64,000 bases of DNA from Streptococcus sp. 2342 (GTDB taxonomy: Bacteria > Bacillota > Bacilli > Lactobacillales > Streptococcaceae). The position numbers and the translations under genes were made by a program. Below the pieces are notes generated by a model. The model saw only the letters and a list, made by a program, of their open reading frames with translations, made no database searches and was not told the origin of the DNA. The DNA is taken from NCBI RefSeq assembly GCF_013276795.1, contig NZ_VMLR01000003.1, positions 310,001 to 374,000 on the forward strand. Reading direction: 5' to 3'. Positions 35,766-45,949 of this stretch are shown piece by piece; the first letter of the stretch is position 1; the number at the start of each line of letters is the position of its first letter.

Positions 35766-37653
35766 GATGGTTATCAGAGTATTTGATCAGCAGAAAAATG
35801 CTTATTCTAGCTTTGCCTTAGAGGAATTAAGTTACTATATGAATCGGGTCTTTAAGACTGACATAGAACTTGTCGAGGAGAAGGAAGCGGATATTTTTGT
35901 AGGATTAGTCAATAAAGAGGATAGAAAAGACCATGTTCTTATCTCATTAGACAAGGGTAAGGGGAGAATTGAGTCTAATACAATTGTAGGTTTACTTATT
36001 GGAATTTACCGAATGTTTCATGAATTTGGGGTTGTGTATACTAGACCAGGGCGCGGACATGACTTTGTTCCAGAGTTACGATTTGAAGATTTTTTAGATA
36101 AAGAGCTATCTATAGATGAAACAGCCAGTTACTATCATAGGGGAGTATGTATAGAGGGAGCGGATTCATTTGAAAATATACTAGATTTTATTGATTGGCT
36201 ACCTAAGATTGGGATGAACAGTTTTTTCATTCAGTTTGAAAATCCCTATTCTTTTTTGAAACGTTGGTATGAACATGAGTTTAATCCATACCTAAATAAA
36301 GAAAAATTCTCAAATGAATTAGTACAAGAATTGAGTGATAGGTTGGATAAAGAATTGCAAAAAAGAGGTCTTATTCATCATCGTGTTGGTCATGGATGGA
36401 CAGGTGAGGTTTTAGGTTACTCTTCAAAATTTGGCTGGGAATCAGGTCTTAGTATTTCAGAGGAGAAGAAACCCTATGTCGCTGAAATAAACGGGAAACG
36501 AGAATTGTTTAATACGGCTCCGATTTTAACCAGCCTGGATTTTTCAAATCCAGATGTAGCTGATAAGATGGTAGAAATTATTACGGATTATGCCAAGAAA
36601 AGACCTGATGTGAATTACTTACATGTATGGTTGTCGGATGCTCGTAATAATATTTGTGAATGCGAAAACTGTAGACAAGAATTAGTTTCGGATCAGTATA
36701 TTCGTATTCTCAATCAATTGGATAGGGCTTTAACGAGTGAGGGATTAGATACAAAGATTTGTTTTCTGCTTTATCATGAGTTGTTATGGGCACCTCGGAA
36801 AGAAAAATTAGATAATCCTGAACGCTTTACCATGATGTTTGCACCGATTACAAGAACATTTGAAATGAGTTATGCAGATGTAGATTTTGACAATTCCATA
36901 CCTACGCCTAAACCTTATATGCGTAATAAAATTATACTTCCGAATTCTCTTGAGGAAAATTTATCTTATCTTTTTGAGTGGCAAAAAACATTTAAAGGAG
37001 ATAGTTTCGTATATGACTATCCTTTAGGGCGTGCTCATTATGGCGATTTAGGCTATATGAAAATTAGTCAAACTATTTACAGAGATGTATCTTATCTTTC
37101 AAACCTACATTTGAACGGGTACATTTCGTGTCAAGAATTACGTGCCGGATTCCCTCATAATTTTCCTAATTATGTCATGGGGCAAATGCTCTGGAAGAAG
37201 ACAAGAAGTTATGAAGAATTGATTGAAGAATACTTTTCTGCTTTGTATGGGGAAAATTGGCAGTCTGTTGTTGAATATTTAGAAAAATTATCTAGTTATT
37301 CCTCATGTGATTATTTTAATGCAATTGGCAGCCGTCAAAATGATGTTTTAGCGAATCATTATTATATAGCTTACAATCTAGCTGATAATTTTTTACCAAT
37401 TATTGAGGAAAATATTTCTAAGTTATTAAATAGTCAAAAGGATGAATGGAAACAGCTCAGTTATCATCGTGAATATGTTGTTAAGATGGCGAAGGCTTTA
37501 TATCTTCAAGCAACTGGAAAAACAAGGCAAGCTCAAGATGAATGGAGAAATGTGTTGAATTATATCCGTGGGCACGAATTACTATTCCAATCTAATTTGG
37601 ATGTTTATCGTGTAATTGAAGTAGCAAAAAATTACGCTGGTTTCCACTTATAA
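35766..37653 (+). CDS. DUF4838-like protein in sugar PTS operon
   Basis: 628 residues from ATG 35766, with GGAGGGG just before. It has no signal peptide. An N-terminal small domain (EELSYYMNRVFKTDIELVEEKEADIFVG) resembles the alpha/beta fold preceding the catalytic barrel in some glycoside hydrolases, followed by a barrel-like region with WHxR-type stretches, a Cys cluster CECENC at about residue 297 and DYPLGRAHYGD. It looks like DUF4838, a distant glycoside hydrolase relative, but catalytic residues are not assigned. Its position between EIIC and EIIA genes suggests a cytosolic role with the incoming phospho-sugar. Known pneumococcal homologue: SP_0475, from memory. Confidence 0.75.
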
Positions 37654-37693
37654 ATCATAAGTATAGAAAATGAACTAAGGTATTCAGAGAAGA

Positions 37694-37744
37694 TTGATCC
37701 TAAATATTATGAAATTTAAGGATTTTTAAGATATTTAGGGTCAA
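37694..37744 (+). promoter_or_regulatory. Intercistronic 14-base inverted repeat
   Basis: TTGATCCTAAATAT (37694-37707) pairs with ATATTTAGGGTCAA (37731-37744), one G-U pair, 23-base loop. There is no T run after it, so it is not a classical terminator. It could protect or process the operon mRNA between the DUF4838-like gene and lacF. Confidence 0.6.
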
Positions 37745-37820
37745 CTTTCTATTTGTATCGTAGCGAAGTCATTTTAATAATGATGTGTAAAAGATGGATC
37801 AAGATTGAGGAGGAAGAAAG

Positions 37821-38165
37821 ATGAAATCAAAAGAAGAAATAAATATGCTTGGTTTTACAATTGTCGCTTACGCAGGAGATGCAAGGTCAGATTTGATGGA
37901 TGCTTTGGCGTTTGCGAGAGATGGATATTTTGAACAGGCAAGAGAATTGGTTGAGTCTGCAAACGACTCAATAGTGTCTGCCCATCGAGAACAGACTAAT
38001 TTATTAGCGGAGGAGGCATCTGGAGATAATTTTGAAGTGAGTTTTATCATGATTCATGGTCAAGATACTTTGATGACAACGATGCTATTGTATGATCAGG
38101 TAAAGTTTTTTATTGATGAATATGAACGAATTCGAAAGATTGAAGAACATATTGGTTTGCAATGA
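37821..38165 (+). CDS. lacF: PTS lactose/cellobiose-family EIIA
   Basis: 114 residues, helical bundle. The phosphorylated His is His79 in SFIMIHGQDTLMTT. The N-terminal helical start EEINMLGFTIVAYAGDARSDLMDAL is family-typical. GAGGAGG precedes the ATG at 37821; an internal ATG 12 codons in also exists. It passes phosphate from HPr to the EIIB domain. It is upstream of the GH1 gene by 9 bases. The symbol is by family; several lacF paralogues occur in pneumococci. Confidence 0.92.
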   Translation: MKSKEEINMLGFTIVAYAGDARSDLMDALAFARDGYFEQARELVESANDSIVSAHREQTNLLAEEASGDNFEVSFIMIHGQDTLMTTMLLYDQVKFFIDEYERIRKIEEHIGLQ

Positions 38166-38174
38166 GGATTAGTC

Positions 38175-39587
38175 ATGGAAAATTTACAGGTTAAAGCCTT
38201 ACCGAAGGAGTTTTTATTAGGAGCTGCTACCGCTGCTTATCAAGTAGAGGGTGCAACTAGGGTAGATGGCAAAGGAATAAACATGTGGGATGTTTATTTG
38301 CAAGAAAATAGTCCGTTCTTACCAGATCCAGCTAGTGATTTTTATTATCGTTACGAAGAAGATATAGCCTTGGCGGCAGAACATGGTTTGCAGGCTTTGC
38401 GTTTATCTATTTCCTGGGTTCGCATATTTCCTGATATAGATGGGGAGCCGAATATATTGGCTGTTCAGTATTACCATAGAGTCTTTCAGTCCTGCTTAAA
38501 ACATAATGTGATTCCGTTTGTTTCTTTACATCATTTTGATTCGCCTCAGAAAATGTTAGAAACAGGGGATTGGTTGAATAGAGAGAATATTGATCGTTTC
38601 ATACGATATGCTCGCTTTTGTTTCCAAGAATTTACAGAAGTCAAGCATTGGTTTACAATCAATGAACTGATGTCTCTTGCTGCAGGTCAATATATAGGAG
38701 GTCAGTTTCCTCCGAATCATCATTTTCAATTATCTGAAGCAATTCAAGCGAATCATAACATGTTGTTGGCGCATGCTCTTGCAGTCCTCGAATTTCATCA
38801 ATTAGGGATTGAGGGAAAGGTAGGTTGTATTCATGCGTTAAAGCCAGGCTATCCTATTGATGGGCAAAAAGAAAATATTTTGGCAGCTAAACGGTATGAT
38901 GTTTATAATAATAAATTTCTATTAGATGGAACTTTTTTGGGCTACTACAGTGATGACACGCTTTTTCACTTGAATCAAATATTGGAAGCTAATAATTCTA
39001 GCTTTATTATAGAAGATGGTGACTTAGAAATTATGAAAAGAGCTGCACCTCTTAATACGATGTTTGGGATGAATTATTATCGTTCAGAATTTATTCGTGA
39101 ATACAAAGGTGAAAATAGACAAGAATTTAATTCAACAGGAATAAAAGGACGGTCCTTTTTTAAATTAAATGCTCTAGGTGAATTTGTAAAAAAGCCTGGG
39201 ATTCCGACAACAGATTGGGATTGGAATATTTATCCTCAAGGCTTATTTGATATGTTGCTTCGTATCAAAGAAGAATATCCTCAACATCCGGTCATTTATT
39301 TAACTGAAAATGGTACAGCCCTTAAAGAGGTTAAGCCAGAGGGCGAGAATGATATTATTGATGACAGTAAAAGAATCCGTTATATTGAGCAACATTTACA
39401 CAAAGTTTTAGAGGCTCGAGATAGGGGAGTCAATATTCAAGGCTATTTTATATGGTCTTTGCAAGATCAATTTTCTTGGGCGAATGGCTACAATAAGCGA
39501 TATGGTCTTTTCTTTGTTGATTATGAGACACAGAAGCGATATATTAAGAAAAGTGCTCTTTGGGTAAAAGTGCTAAAACGGAATTAA
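38175..39587 (+). CDS. lacG: GH1 6-phospho-beta-galactosidase/glucosidase
   Basis: 470 residues, as for LacG. GH1 acid/base Glu164 (FTINELMSL) and nucleophile Glu378 (YLTENGTAL) are both present. The C-terminal part WSLQDQFSWANGYNKRYGLFFVDYETQKRYIKKSA is close to LacG and contains the phosphate-binding Lys-x-x-Tyr region. It hydrolyses 6-phospho-beta-galactosides or -glucosides in the cytosol after PTS import. It lies between lacF-like and lacE-like genes. True substrate cannot be told between phospho-lactose and related sugars. Confidence 0.93.
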   Translation: MENLQVKALPKEFLLGAATAAYQVEGATRVDGKGINMWDVYLQENSPFLPDPASDFYYRYEEDIALAAEHGLQALRLSISWVRIFPDIDGEPNILAVQYYHRVFQSCLKHNVIPFVSLHHFDSPQKMLETGDWLNRENIDRFIRYARFCFQEFTEVKHWFTINELMSLAAGQYIGGQFPPNHHFQLSEAIQANHNMLLAHALAVLEFHQLGIEGKVGCIHALKPGYPIDGQKENILAAKRYDVYNNKFLLDGTFLGYYSDDTLFHLNQILEANNSSFIIEDGDLEIMKRAAPLNTMFGMNYYRSEFIREYKGENRQEFNSTGIKGRSFFKLNALGEFVKKPGIPTTDWDWNIYPQGLFDMLLRIKEEYPQHPVIYLTENGTALKEVKPEGENDIIDDSKRIRYIEQHLHKVLEARDRGVNIQGYFIWSLQDQFSWANGYNKRYGLFFVDYETQKRYIKKSALWVKVLKRN

Positions 39588-39656
39588 GGTTAGCGATTTG
39601 ACTGATGTTTAATATATTTTAACTATGAGCTTAAATTTTTTACAGGAGGAGTTTTT

Positions 39657-41336
39657 ATGGATAAGTTAGTCGCTGCCATTGAAAAGCAACAAGGGAAATT
39701 TGAAAAAATTTCTACTAATAATTATATGATGGCTATTAAAGATGGATTCATTGCTACTATGCCTTTAATTATGTTTTCAAGCTTTTTGATGATTATTATT
39801 ATGATTCCTAAAAATTTCGGAGTAGAGTTACCGAGTCCAGCTATTGTCTGGATGAGGAAAGTGTATATGCTAACCATGGGAGTTTTGGGTGTTATTGTTT
39901 CAGGGACAGTTGCAAAGTCATTGGCTGGAAATGTTAATAGAAAAATGCCTCCTGGAAAGGTAATAAATGATACTTCTGTAATGTTGGCAGCCATATGTAG
40001 TTATCTGGTATTAACTGTAACGCTTGTAGTTGATGAGAAGACGGGATCTACAAGTTTGTCGACAAACTATTTAGGATCTCAAGGATTGATAACTTCGTTT
40101 GTCAGTGCCTTTATTACTGTAAATGTTTACCGATTATGTATTAAGCGAGACATTACTATTCATTTACCTAAGGAAGTTCCTGGAGTTATATCCCAAGCTT
40201 TTAGAGATATTTTTCCTTTTTCTTTTGTTTTACTTATTAGTGGTTTGTTAGATATTGTATCTCGGTTTAGTTTAGATGTTCCTTTTGCCCAAGTATTTCA
40301 ACAACTATTGACCCCTATTTTTAAGGGGGCAGAATCATATCCTGCTATGATGTTGATTTGGTTTATGTGTGCTTTGCTTTGGTTTGTTGGAATTCATGGG
40401 CCATCTATTGTCTTACCTGCTGTTACAGCTTTACAGCTGAGCAATATGGAAGAGAATGCTCAACTTCTTGCAAATGGGCAGTTCCCTTATCATTCTTTAA
40501 CACCTAATTTCGGGAATTATATCGCTGCTATTGGAGGAACGGGGGCTACCTTTGTTGTACCATTTATTTTGATTTTCTTTATGCGGTCTAAACAATTAAA
40601 ATCGGTAGGTAAAGCTACAATTACTCCTGTTTTATTTGCTGTAAATGAACCTCTTCTATTTGGTATGCCTGTTATTTTGAATCCCTATTTTTTTGTCCCT
40701 TTTTTGATGACTCCACCAGTGAATGTATTTCTAGGAAAGGTCTTTATTGATTTCTTTGGAATGAATGGATTTTATATCCAGTTACCTTGGGCCTTTCCTG
40801 GTCCATTGGGATTGTTAATTGGAACGAATTTTCAACCTATATCCTTTGTATTTTTATCTTTGATTTTAGTTGTCGACATATTGATTTATTTGCCATTCTG
40901 TAGAGCGTATGATAGACAGTTACTGATGAAAGAAGATGTTGCAAGCTCAAATGATATTATTTTAGAGGAGGATACAAGTGAAATAATGCCTGGTGAGTTA
41001 GATGAAATAAAAAGTAAGGAGTTGAAAGTACTGGTTCTTTGTGCAGGATCTGGAACAAGTGCGCAATTAGCCAATGCAATTAACGAGGGCGCTCAATTAG
41101 CAGAAGTTAGAGTGATTGCGAATTCAGGAGCGTACGGAGCTCACTATGATATTATGGGTATTTATGATTTGATCATTCTGGCTCCACAAGTTCGGAGTTA
41201 TTATAGAGAGATGAAGGTGGATGCAGAAAGATTAGGTATTCAGATAGTTGCTACCAGAGGAATGGAATATATTCATTTAACAAAGAATCCAAGTAAAGCC
41301 TTACAATTTGTATTGGAGCATTACCAAGCTGTGTAG
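39657..41336 (+). CDS. lacE: PTS lactose-family EIICB
   Basis: 559 residues: EIIC membrane domain (about 1-420, with GFIATMPLIMFSSFLMIIIMIP and FVGIHGPSI near residue 245) and a C-terminal EIIB domain starting ELKVLVLCAGSGTSAQL, phosphorylated Cys462. AGGAGGAG precedes the ATG. It is the last gene of the operon and ends 124 bases before the convergent trkH. It transports and phosphorylates a beta-galactoside or similar sugar, giving the substrate of the GH1 enzyme. Confidence 0.94.
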   Translation: MDKLVAAIEKQQGKFEKISTNNYMMAIKDGFIATMPLIMFSSFLMIIIMIPKNFGVELPSPAIVWMRKVYMLTMGVLGVIVSGTVAKSLAGNVNRKMPPGKVINDTSVMLAAICSYLVLTVTLVVDEKTGSTSLSTNYLGSQGLITSFVSAFITVNVYRLCIKRDITIHLPKEVPGVISQAFRDIFPFSFVLLISGLLDIVSRFSLDVPFAQVFQQLLTPIFKGAESYPAMMLIWFMCALLWFVGIHGPSIVLPAVTALQLSNMEENAQLLANGQFPYHSLTPNFGNYIAAIGGTGATFVVPFILIFFMRSKQLKSVGKATITPVLFAVNEPLLFGMPVILNPYFFVPFLMTPPVNVFLGKVFIDFFGMNGFYIQLPWAFPGPLGLLIGTNFQPISFVFLSLILVVDILIYLPFCRAYDRQLLMKEDVASSNDIILEEDTSEIMPGELDEIKSKELKVLVLCAGSGTSAQLANAINEGAQLAEVRVIANSGAYGAHYDIMGIYDLIILAPQVRSYYREMKVDAERLGIQIVATRGMEYIHLTKNPSKALQFVLEHYQAV

Positions 41337-41417
41337 TAAGTTTTTCCATCTTTTATTTGAGTAAGGACTTTGCTTACAGACAGGCTTGGATTTAAAAACG
41401 TTCCCCCTTTTTAATAT

Positions 41418-41455
41418 AAAAATCCCTCTTTCACAATTGTAAAAAGAGGGATTTT
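41418..41455. terminator. Bidirectional terminator between lacE and trkH
   Basis: AAAATCCCTCTTT and AAAGAGGGATTTT pair around ACAATTGT-like bases. The symmetric A and T tracts allow use from both strands; the two operons converge here. Confidence 0.9.
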
Positions 41456-41460
41456 GTATT

Positions 41461-42900
41461 TTATCTCTTAGACCAAGTTCTCTTCATAAAGAGAAGTAGG
41501 ATTGGGTAAATCTCCAAGCGGCCTGCAATCATTGCAAAGGAGAGGAGAATTTTTGAGATAGGACTAAAGATTGAGAAACTAGAAGTAGTTCCTAGAATAG
41601 GCCCGATATTATTGAAACAGCTGAAGACAGCGCTGGTCACAACCAGAAAATCATTGCTATCTAGGCTGACAATAAAGATAAGGGATAGCAAAATCATAGA
41701 ATAGATGACAAAGTACTTGAGAATCTTATGCTGGGTATCTTTGTCAATTACCGTTTTATTAACATGGAGGGTCAAAACACGGTGGGGCGATAGGATTGAT
41801 AAAATCTGATTTTTAGCAATTTTTGAAAGGATTAGGCCTCGGATAACCTTGAGTCCACCTGCGGTTGATCCAGCAGAGCCACCGATTCCCATGAGGAAGA
41901 GAAGGATAAACTGGGAGAAGAGGGGCCAGTTGGTAATGTCTCCGTAACCAAAACCAGTCGTTGTAATGATATTGGAAACCTGGAAGAAGGCCATTTCAAA
42001 ACTCTTTGAAAATCCTGGATAGAGATAGAGGGTATTAAGGCTAATCAAGCCTGTAGAAAGCAGAACAATGACCAAGTAAGCACGAAGTTCCTCGTCACCA
42101 AAGAAGGCTTTGACGCGACGGAGCATGAGGTAGTAGTAGAGATTGAAATTTACCCCAAAAACCAGAACTCCGATACTAACCAGATAGGTAATCAGTGAGC
42201 TGCCATAGTGGGCAATCCCGTCGTTATAGACGGTAAAGCCTCCTGTACCTGCTGTCCCCATAGCAATGACAAAACTATCAAATAGGGGCATGCCAGCCAG
42301 ATAATAGATGATGACAAAGAGGGAGAAGAGAGCTAGATAAAGGAGATAGAGAATCTGGGCAGTGTTTTTTAGTTTGGATACTACTTTACCAAAAACAGGG
42401 CCAGGAACCTCAGCCTTCATCACTTCTAGGTGACTATTCTTGGCATTATCCATAATAGCAAGTGCAAAAACAAGCACTCCCATCCCTCCAATCAAGTGGG
42501 TAAAACTTCGCCAGAAGAGGAGGGAACGACTGAGGACCGAAACGTCGTTCAAAATACTTGCTCCAGTAGTTGTAAAGCCAGAACTGATTTCAAAAAAGGC
42601 ATCGATAACGCTGGGAATTTGCTTAGCAAAAACAAAGGGGAGACCGCCAAAGAAGGACCAAAGGATCCAACAGAGGGCAACAATCAAGACTCCCTCCTTG
42701 GCATAAATCCGTTGATTTTTGGGCTTTTGTAAAATTCCTGAACCGCCTAGTAATACGAGAATCCCTATTGTTGAAAAGAGGGCCGTAAAGACTTGGCTCG
42801 ATTCACGGTAATAGAGAGCGACAGACACAGGAACCAAAAGAAGAACAGCTTCAATCAAAAGTAATTTTGAAAGGAGGTAACGAATCATACTTTTATTCAT
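41461..42900 (-). CDS. trkH: Trk potassium uptake membrane subunit
   Basis: 479 residues, about ten membrane helices. Four selectivity-filter loops are visible (SSGFTTTGASIL, TAGTGGFTVYN, TTTGFGYGDI and NNIGPILGTTSSF), typical of the TrkH/KtrB family. It is expressed with the TrkA gene 3 bases upstream in the operon. It imports K+ (or Na+/K+) through the cytoplasmic membrane, gated by the nucleotide-binding subunit. Symbol by family; KtrB is an equally fair name. Confidence 0.93.
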   Translation of the reverse strand: MNKSMIRYLLSKLLLIEAVLLLVPVSVALYYRESSQVFTALFSTIGILVLLGGSGILQKPKNQRIYAKEGVLIVALCWILWSFFGGLPFVFAKQIPSVIDAFFEISSGFTTTGASILNDVSVLSRSLLFWRSFTHLIGGMGVLVFALAIMDNAKNSHLEVMKAEVPGPVFGKVVSKLKNTAQILYLLYLALFSLFVIIYYLAGMPLFDSFVIAMGTAGTGGFTVYNDGIAHYGSSLITYLVSIGVLVFGVNFNLYYYLMLRRVKAFFGDEELRAYLVIVLLSTGLISLNTLYLYPGFSKSFEMAFFQVSNIITTTGFGYGDITNWPLFSQFILLFLMGIGGSAGSTAGGLKVIRGLILSKIAKNQILSILSPHRVLTLHVNKTVIDKDTQHKILKYFVIYSMILLSLIFIVSLDSNDFLVVTSAVFSCFNNIGPILGTTSSFSIFSPISKILLSFAMIAGRLEIYPILLLFMKRTWSKR

Positions 42901-42903
42901 TTC

Positions 42904-44253
42904 TTACCTCGCGATCAAGTCATAAATCTTGGTGATGTTTGGCAACAAGGTTGTTACTAGGAGCTTGTCTCCAACTTCCAACATATCCTCCCCAGTAGGG
43001 AAAATAGTCTTGCCCTTTCGAATGATGGCTGCTATAAGAACCCCTTTTTTTAGTTTTAGTTGAGAAAGAGGTTTGGCAGTCATTTTATTAGCTTCCTTGA
43101 TATGAAATTGCAGGGTTTCGATTTGGCCATTGGCTAGATGGTGCATGGCCTGAAGGTCTGAATACTGGGCATTAACCCGACCACGAATAAAGTGCATAAT
43201 CGTATCTACAGCGATGCTTTTAGGTGTGATGATACTTGAAAAATCAGGCGCATTGATAATCTCGAGGAGACTGGTACGATTGACCTTGGTGATATTTTTT
43301 TGTACACCTACCCTGTCAAGGAACATAGAGGTAATCAGATTTTCCTCATCGACCCCTGTTAGAGTCGCAACGGCATCATAGTTTTGAGCACTTTCTTCCA
43401 GCAGGATATCTTTTGCGGTACCATCTCCTTGAACGATGTAGAGGTTTGGGAATTTCTCGCTAAAGAAGCTAGCGATTTCAGGATTGATTTCAATAACCTT
43501 GGTATCGATACGACTGTCTTTGAGGATACCTAGTAGATAATAGGCAATTCTACCAGCTCCAACAATAAGAAGGCTCTTCACGGCACGAGACTTGAAATAA
43601 TTATGGAAGAGCATCATGTCAACACGGTTACCAGTGACAAAGATTCTATCTTTATCCTGTACAGTCATGTCACCGCTTGGGATGATAATTTGATGATCCC
43701 TCTCTATAGCGCAGACAATGACATTGCCAAATTTTTTCCGAAAATCAGAAATGGGCATTTGGCAAAGACCGCTGGAAGATTTAACAGTGAATTCCATCAA
43801 GCTGACCCGTCCACCAAAGAAACGTTCGACAGAGAGAGCATTTGGGAAGTCAATGATATTAGCAATAGCGCGGGCAGCCAAGAGCTCAGGATTAACAATA
43901 AGAGAAAAACCGAGAATATTCTTTTCTTTGAAATAAGAGTTAGAATATTCAGGATTCCGCACCCGAACGATGGTCTCTTTAGCTCCCATTTTTTTGGCTA
44001 GAACTGCTGCGATCATGTTGACTTCATCGTATTCAGTCAGGGTGATAAAGATATCACAATCTTGGACGCTGGCTTGCTCAAGAATGGCAAAATCGGCCCC
44101 GTTACCAAGGATACCAATGATATCAAAGCGACTGACAATATGATTGAGAACAGCTTCGTCTTGCTCAATCAGCAAAACATCGTGCTTTTCTGCAACCAAG
44201 GAGCGACAGAGGGCAAAACCAACTTTTCCCCCTCCGACAAGGATAATTTTCAT
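42904..44253 (-). CDS. trkA: Trk potassium uptake regulatory subunit
   Basis: 449 residues: two RCK modules. The first Rossmann fold is IILVGGGKVGFALCRSL (residues about 2-19); the second is SLLIVGAGRIAYYLLGIL (about 228-245). The C-terminal RCK-C segments have KLKKGVLIAAIIRKGKTIFPTGEDML. It binds nucleotides and gates TrkH at the membrane. It is transcribed first in a two-gene operon. The 5' region (44254-44440) separates it from the divergent SAM hydrolase gene. Confidence 0.94.
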   Translation of the reverse strand: MKIILVGGGKVGFALCRSLVAEKHDVLLIEQDEAVLNHIVSRFDIIGILGNGADFAILEQASVQDCDIFITLTEYDEVNMIAAVLAKKMGAKETIVRVRNPEYSNSYFKEKNILGFSLIVNPELLAARAIANIIDFPNALSVERFFGGRVSLMEFTVKSSSGLCQMPISDFRKKFGNVIVCAIERDHQIIIPSGDMTVQDKDRIFVTGNRVDMMLFHNYFKSRAVKSLLIVGAGRIAYYLLGILKDSRIDTKVIEINPEIASFFSEKFPNLYIVQGDGTAKDILLEESAQNYDAVATLTGVDEENLITSMFLDRVGVQKNITKVNRTSLLEIINAPDFSSIITPKSIAVDTIMHFIRGRVNAQYSDLQAMHHLANGQIETLQFHIKEANKMTAKPLSQLKLKKGVLIAAIIRKGKTIFPTGEDMLEVGDKLLVTTLLPNITKIYDLIAR

Positions 44254-44409
44254 AATAAAACCTACTTTTTCATGATGTAACTATCATACCTTTTTTCAAG
44301 AAAAAATGCACCTACTAGCTAATAACAAGAGCTTTTAGTGAAATTTTGCTATAAGGTAAAACTATACCCTAATCAATTGAAATAGCTATTAGCACCTTTC
44401 TCTGAAATA

Positions 44410-44418
44410 TGGTATGAT
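44410..44418 (+). promoter_or_regulatory. Extended -10 promoter of SAM hydrolase/ECF genes
   Basis: TGGTATGAT (44410-44418) lies 22 bases before the start codon, which follows AGGAG. No clear -35. Confidence 0.6.
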
Positions 44419-44440
44419 AAAGGGTATATGAGGAGACAAA

Positions 44441-45289
44441 ATGAATAATAATTTACTGGTATTACAATCAGACTTTGGTCTGGTAGATGGTGCGGTATCG
44501 GCTATGATTGGAGTGGCTTTAGAAGAGTCTCCAACCTTAAAAATCCATCACTTGACGCACGATATCACGCCTTATAATATTTTTGAGGGGAGCTATCGTC
44601 TCTTTCAGACGGTGGATTACTGGCCTGAGGGAACAACTTTTGTATCTGTTGTCGATCCAGGTGTCGGTTCGAAACGTAAGAGCGTGGTTGCCAAGACTGC
44701 CAAAAATCAATACATTGTCACGCCAGACAATGGGACGCTTTCTTTTATTAAGAAACACGTTGGCATTGTAGCTATTCGTGAGATTTCTGAGGTGGCCAAT
44801 AGACGGCAAAATACAGAGCATTCTTATACTTTCCACGGTCGGGATGTCTACGCCTATACTGGAGCTAAACTAGCCAGTGGTCACATTACTTTTGAGGAAG
44901 TGGGACCAGAGCTCAGTGTAGACCATATTGTAGAGCTTCCAGTCGTAGAGACCATCATTGAAGATCATCTGGTGAAGGGAGCCATTGATATTCTGGATGT
45001 GCGTTTTGGTTCGCTCTGGACCTCTATCACACGGGAAGAATTTTACAAACTGGAACCAGCATTCGGTGATCGTTTTGAAGTGACTATCTATCATGCAGAT
45101 ATGCTGGTCTATCAAAATCAGGTTGTCTATGGCAAATCATTTGCGGATGTGAGAATTGGGCAACCCATCCTTTACATCAACTCTCTCTATCGTTTAGGTT
45201 TAGCTATCAACCAAGGTTCTTTTGCCAAGGCCTATAATGTGGGTGTCGGTTCATCTTGGACCATTGAAATAAAGAAAATAGAAGGATAA
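44441..45289 (+). CDS. SAM hydrolase / SAM hydroxide adenosyltransferase (DUF62)
   Basis: 282 residues. LVLQSDFGLVDGAVSAMIGVALEESP opens the SAM-dependent hydroxide adenosyltransferase (fluorinase-like) fold; FVSVVDPGVGS and FHGRDVYAYTGAKLA are the substrate-binding regions, including the D-x-(n)-R-H triad region. It converts S-adenosylmethionine to adenosine and methionine. An ECF-type S component follows 18 bases later, then the rest of the ECF transporter. The transported compound may be related to the product, for example adenosine or methionine derivatives (inference). Confidence 0.9.
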   Translation: MNNNLLVLQSDFGLVDGAVSAMIGVALEESPTLKIHHLTHDITPYNIFEGSYRLFQTVDYWPEGTTFVSVVDPGVGSKRKSVVAKTAKNQYIVTPDNGTLSFIKKHVGIVAIREISEVANRRQNTEHSYTFHGRDVYAYTGAKLASGHITFEEVGPELSVDHIVELPVVETIIEDHLVKGAIDILDVRFGSLWTSITREEFYKLEPAFGDRFEVTIYHADMLVYQNQVVYGKSFADVRIGQPILYINSLYRLGLAINQGSFAKAYNVGVGSSWTIEIKKIEG

Positions 45290-45307
45290 AATAGGAGAAT
45301 AAATAGT

Positions 45308-45856
45308 ATGGAAATCAAATTTACAATTAAACAAGTTGTTGCTGTCGGAATTGGCGCTGCCCTCTTTGTCGTCATCGGGATGATCAATATTCCGACCCCT
45401 GTTCCAAATACAAGCATCCAGCTTCAGTATGCGGTACAAGCGCTACTTTCTATTATTTTTGGACCGATTATCGGTTTGCTTGTCGGGTTGATTGGTCATG
45501 CAATCAAGGACACTCTTGCTGGATATGGTCTGTGGTGGACTTGGATTATCGCTAGTGGACTTTTTGGTCTAGTTGTGGGGCTATTTAGAAAGTACGTTCG
45601 CGTGATCAATGGTGTCTTTGACTGGAAAGATATTCTTATTTTTAACCTCATTCAACTACTTGCAAATGCCCTTGTTTGGGGTGTCTTGGCACCACTTGGA
45701 GATGTTGTGATTTATCAAGAAGCGGCAGAAAAAGTATTTGCTCAAGGGATTGTTGCGGGAATTGCTAATGGTGTATCTGTAGCTATTGCAGGAACTCTTC
45801 TCTTGCTTGCCTATGCAGGAACTCAAACTCGTGCAGGAAGTTTGAAAAAGGACTAA
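45308..45856 (+). CDS. ECF transporter S component, UPF0397 family
   Basis: 182 residues and five or six membrane helices; [31 protein letters not shown] is the UPF0397 start, and the protein matches remembered pneumococcal SP_0482. S components bind a vitamin or small metabolite in the membrane. Substrate unknown. AGGAGA precedes the ATG. The gene lies between the SAM hydrolase and the ECF ATPase/EcfT genes. A partial BOX element and a duplicated sequence with a terminator follow it, so readthrough to the ATPase gene may be limited. Confidence 0.88.
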   Translation: MEIKFTIKQVVAVGIGAALFVVIGMINIPTPVPNTSIQLQYAVQALLSIIFGPIIGLLVGLIGHAIKDTLAGYGLWWTWIIASGLFGLVVGLFRKYVRVINGVFDWKDILIFNLIQLLANALVWGVLAPLGDVVIYQEAAEKVFAQGIVAGIANGVSVAIAGTLLLLAYAGTQTRAGSLKKD

Positions 45857-45949
45857 AATGATGGGGAAGGCTGGGCAACCTACGGCTAGCTTCCTGGTTT
45901 GCTCTTTGATTTTCATTGAGTATAAAATGATGGGGAAGGCTGGGCAACC
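45854..45949 (+). repeat. boxC fragment inside a 27-base duplication
   Basis: The 27-base sequence at 45854-45880 recurs exactly at 45923-45949. Between the copies lies TACGGCTAGCTTCC plus the boxC end (45881-45922). The outer sequence ends in the hairpin terminator GGCTGG-GCAA-CCAGTC then TTTTT (45938-45957); the upstream copy lacks the CCAGTC arm and cannot terminate. Confidence 0.8.
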
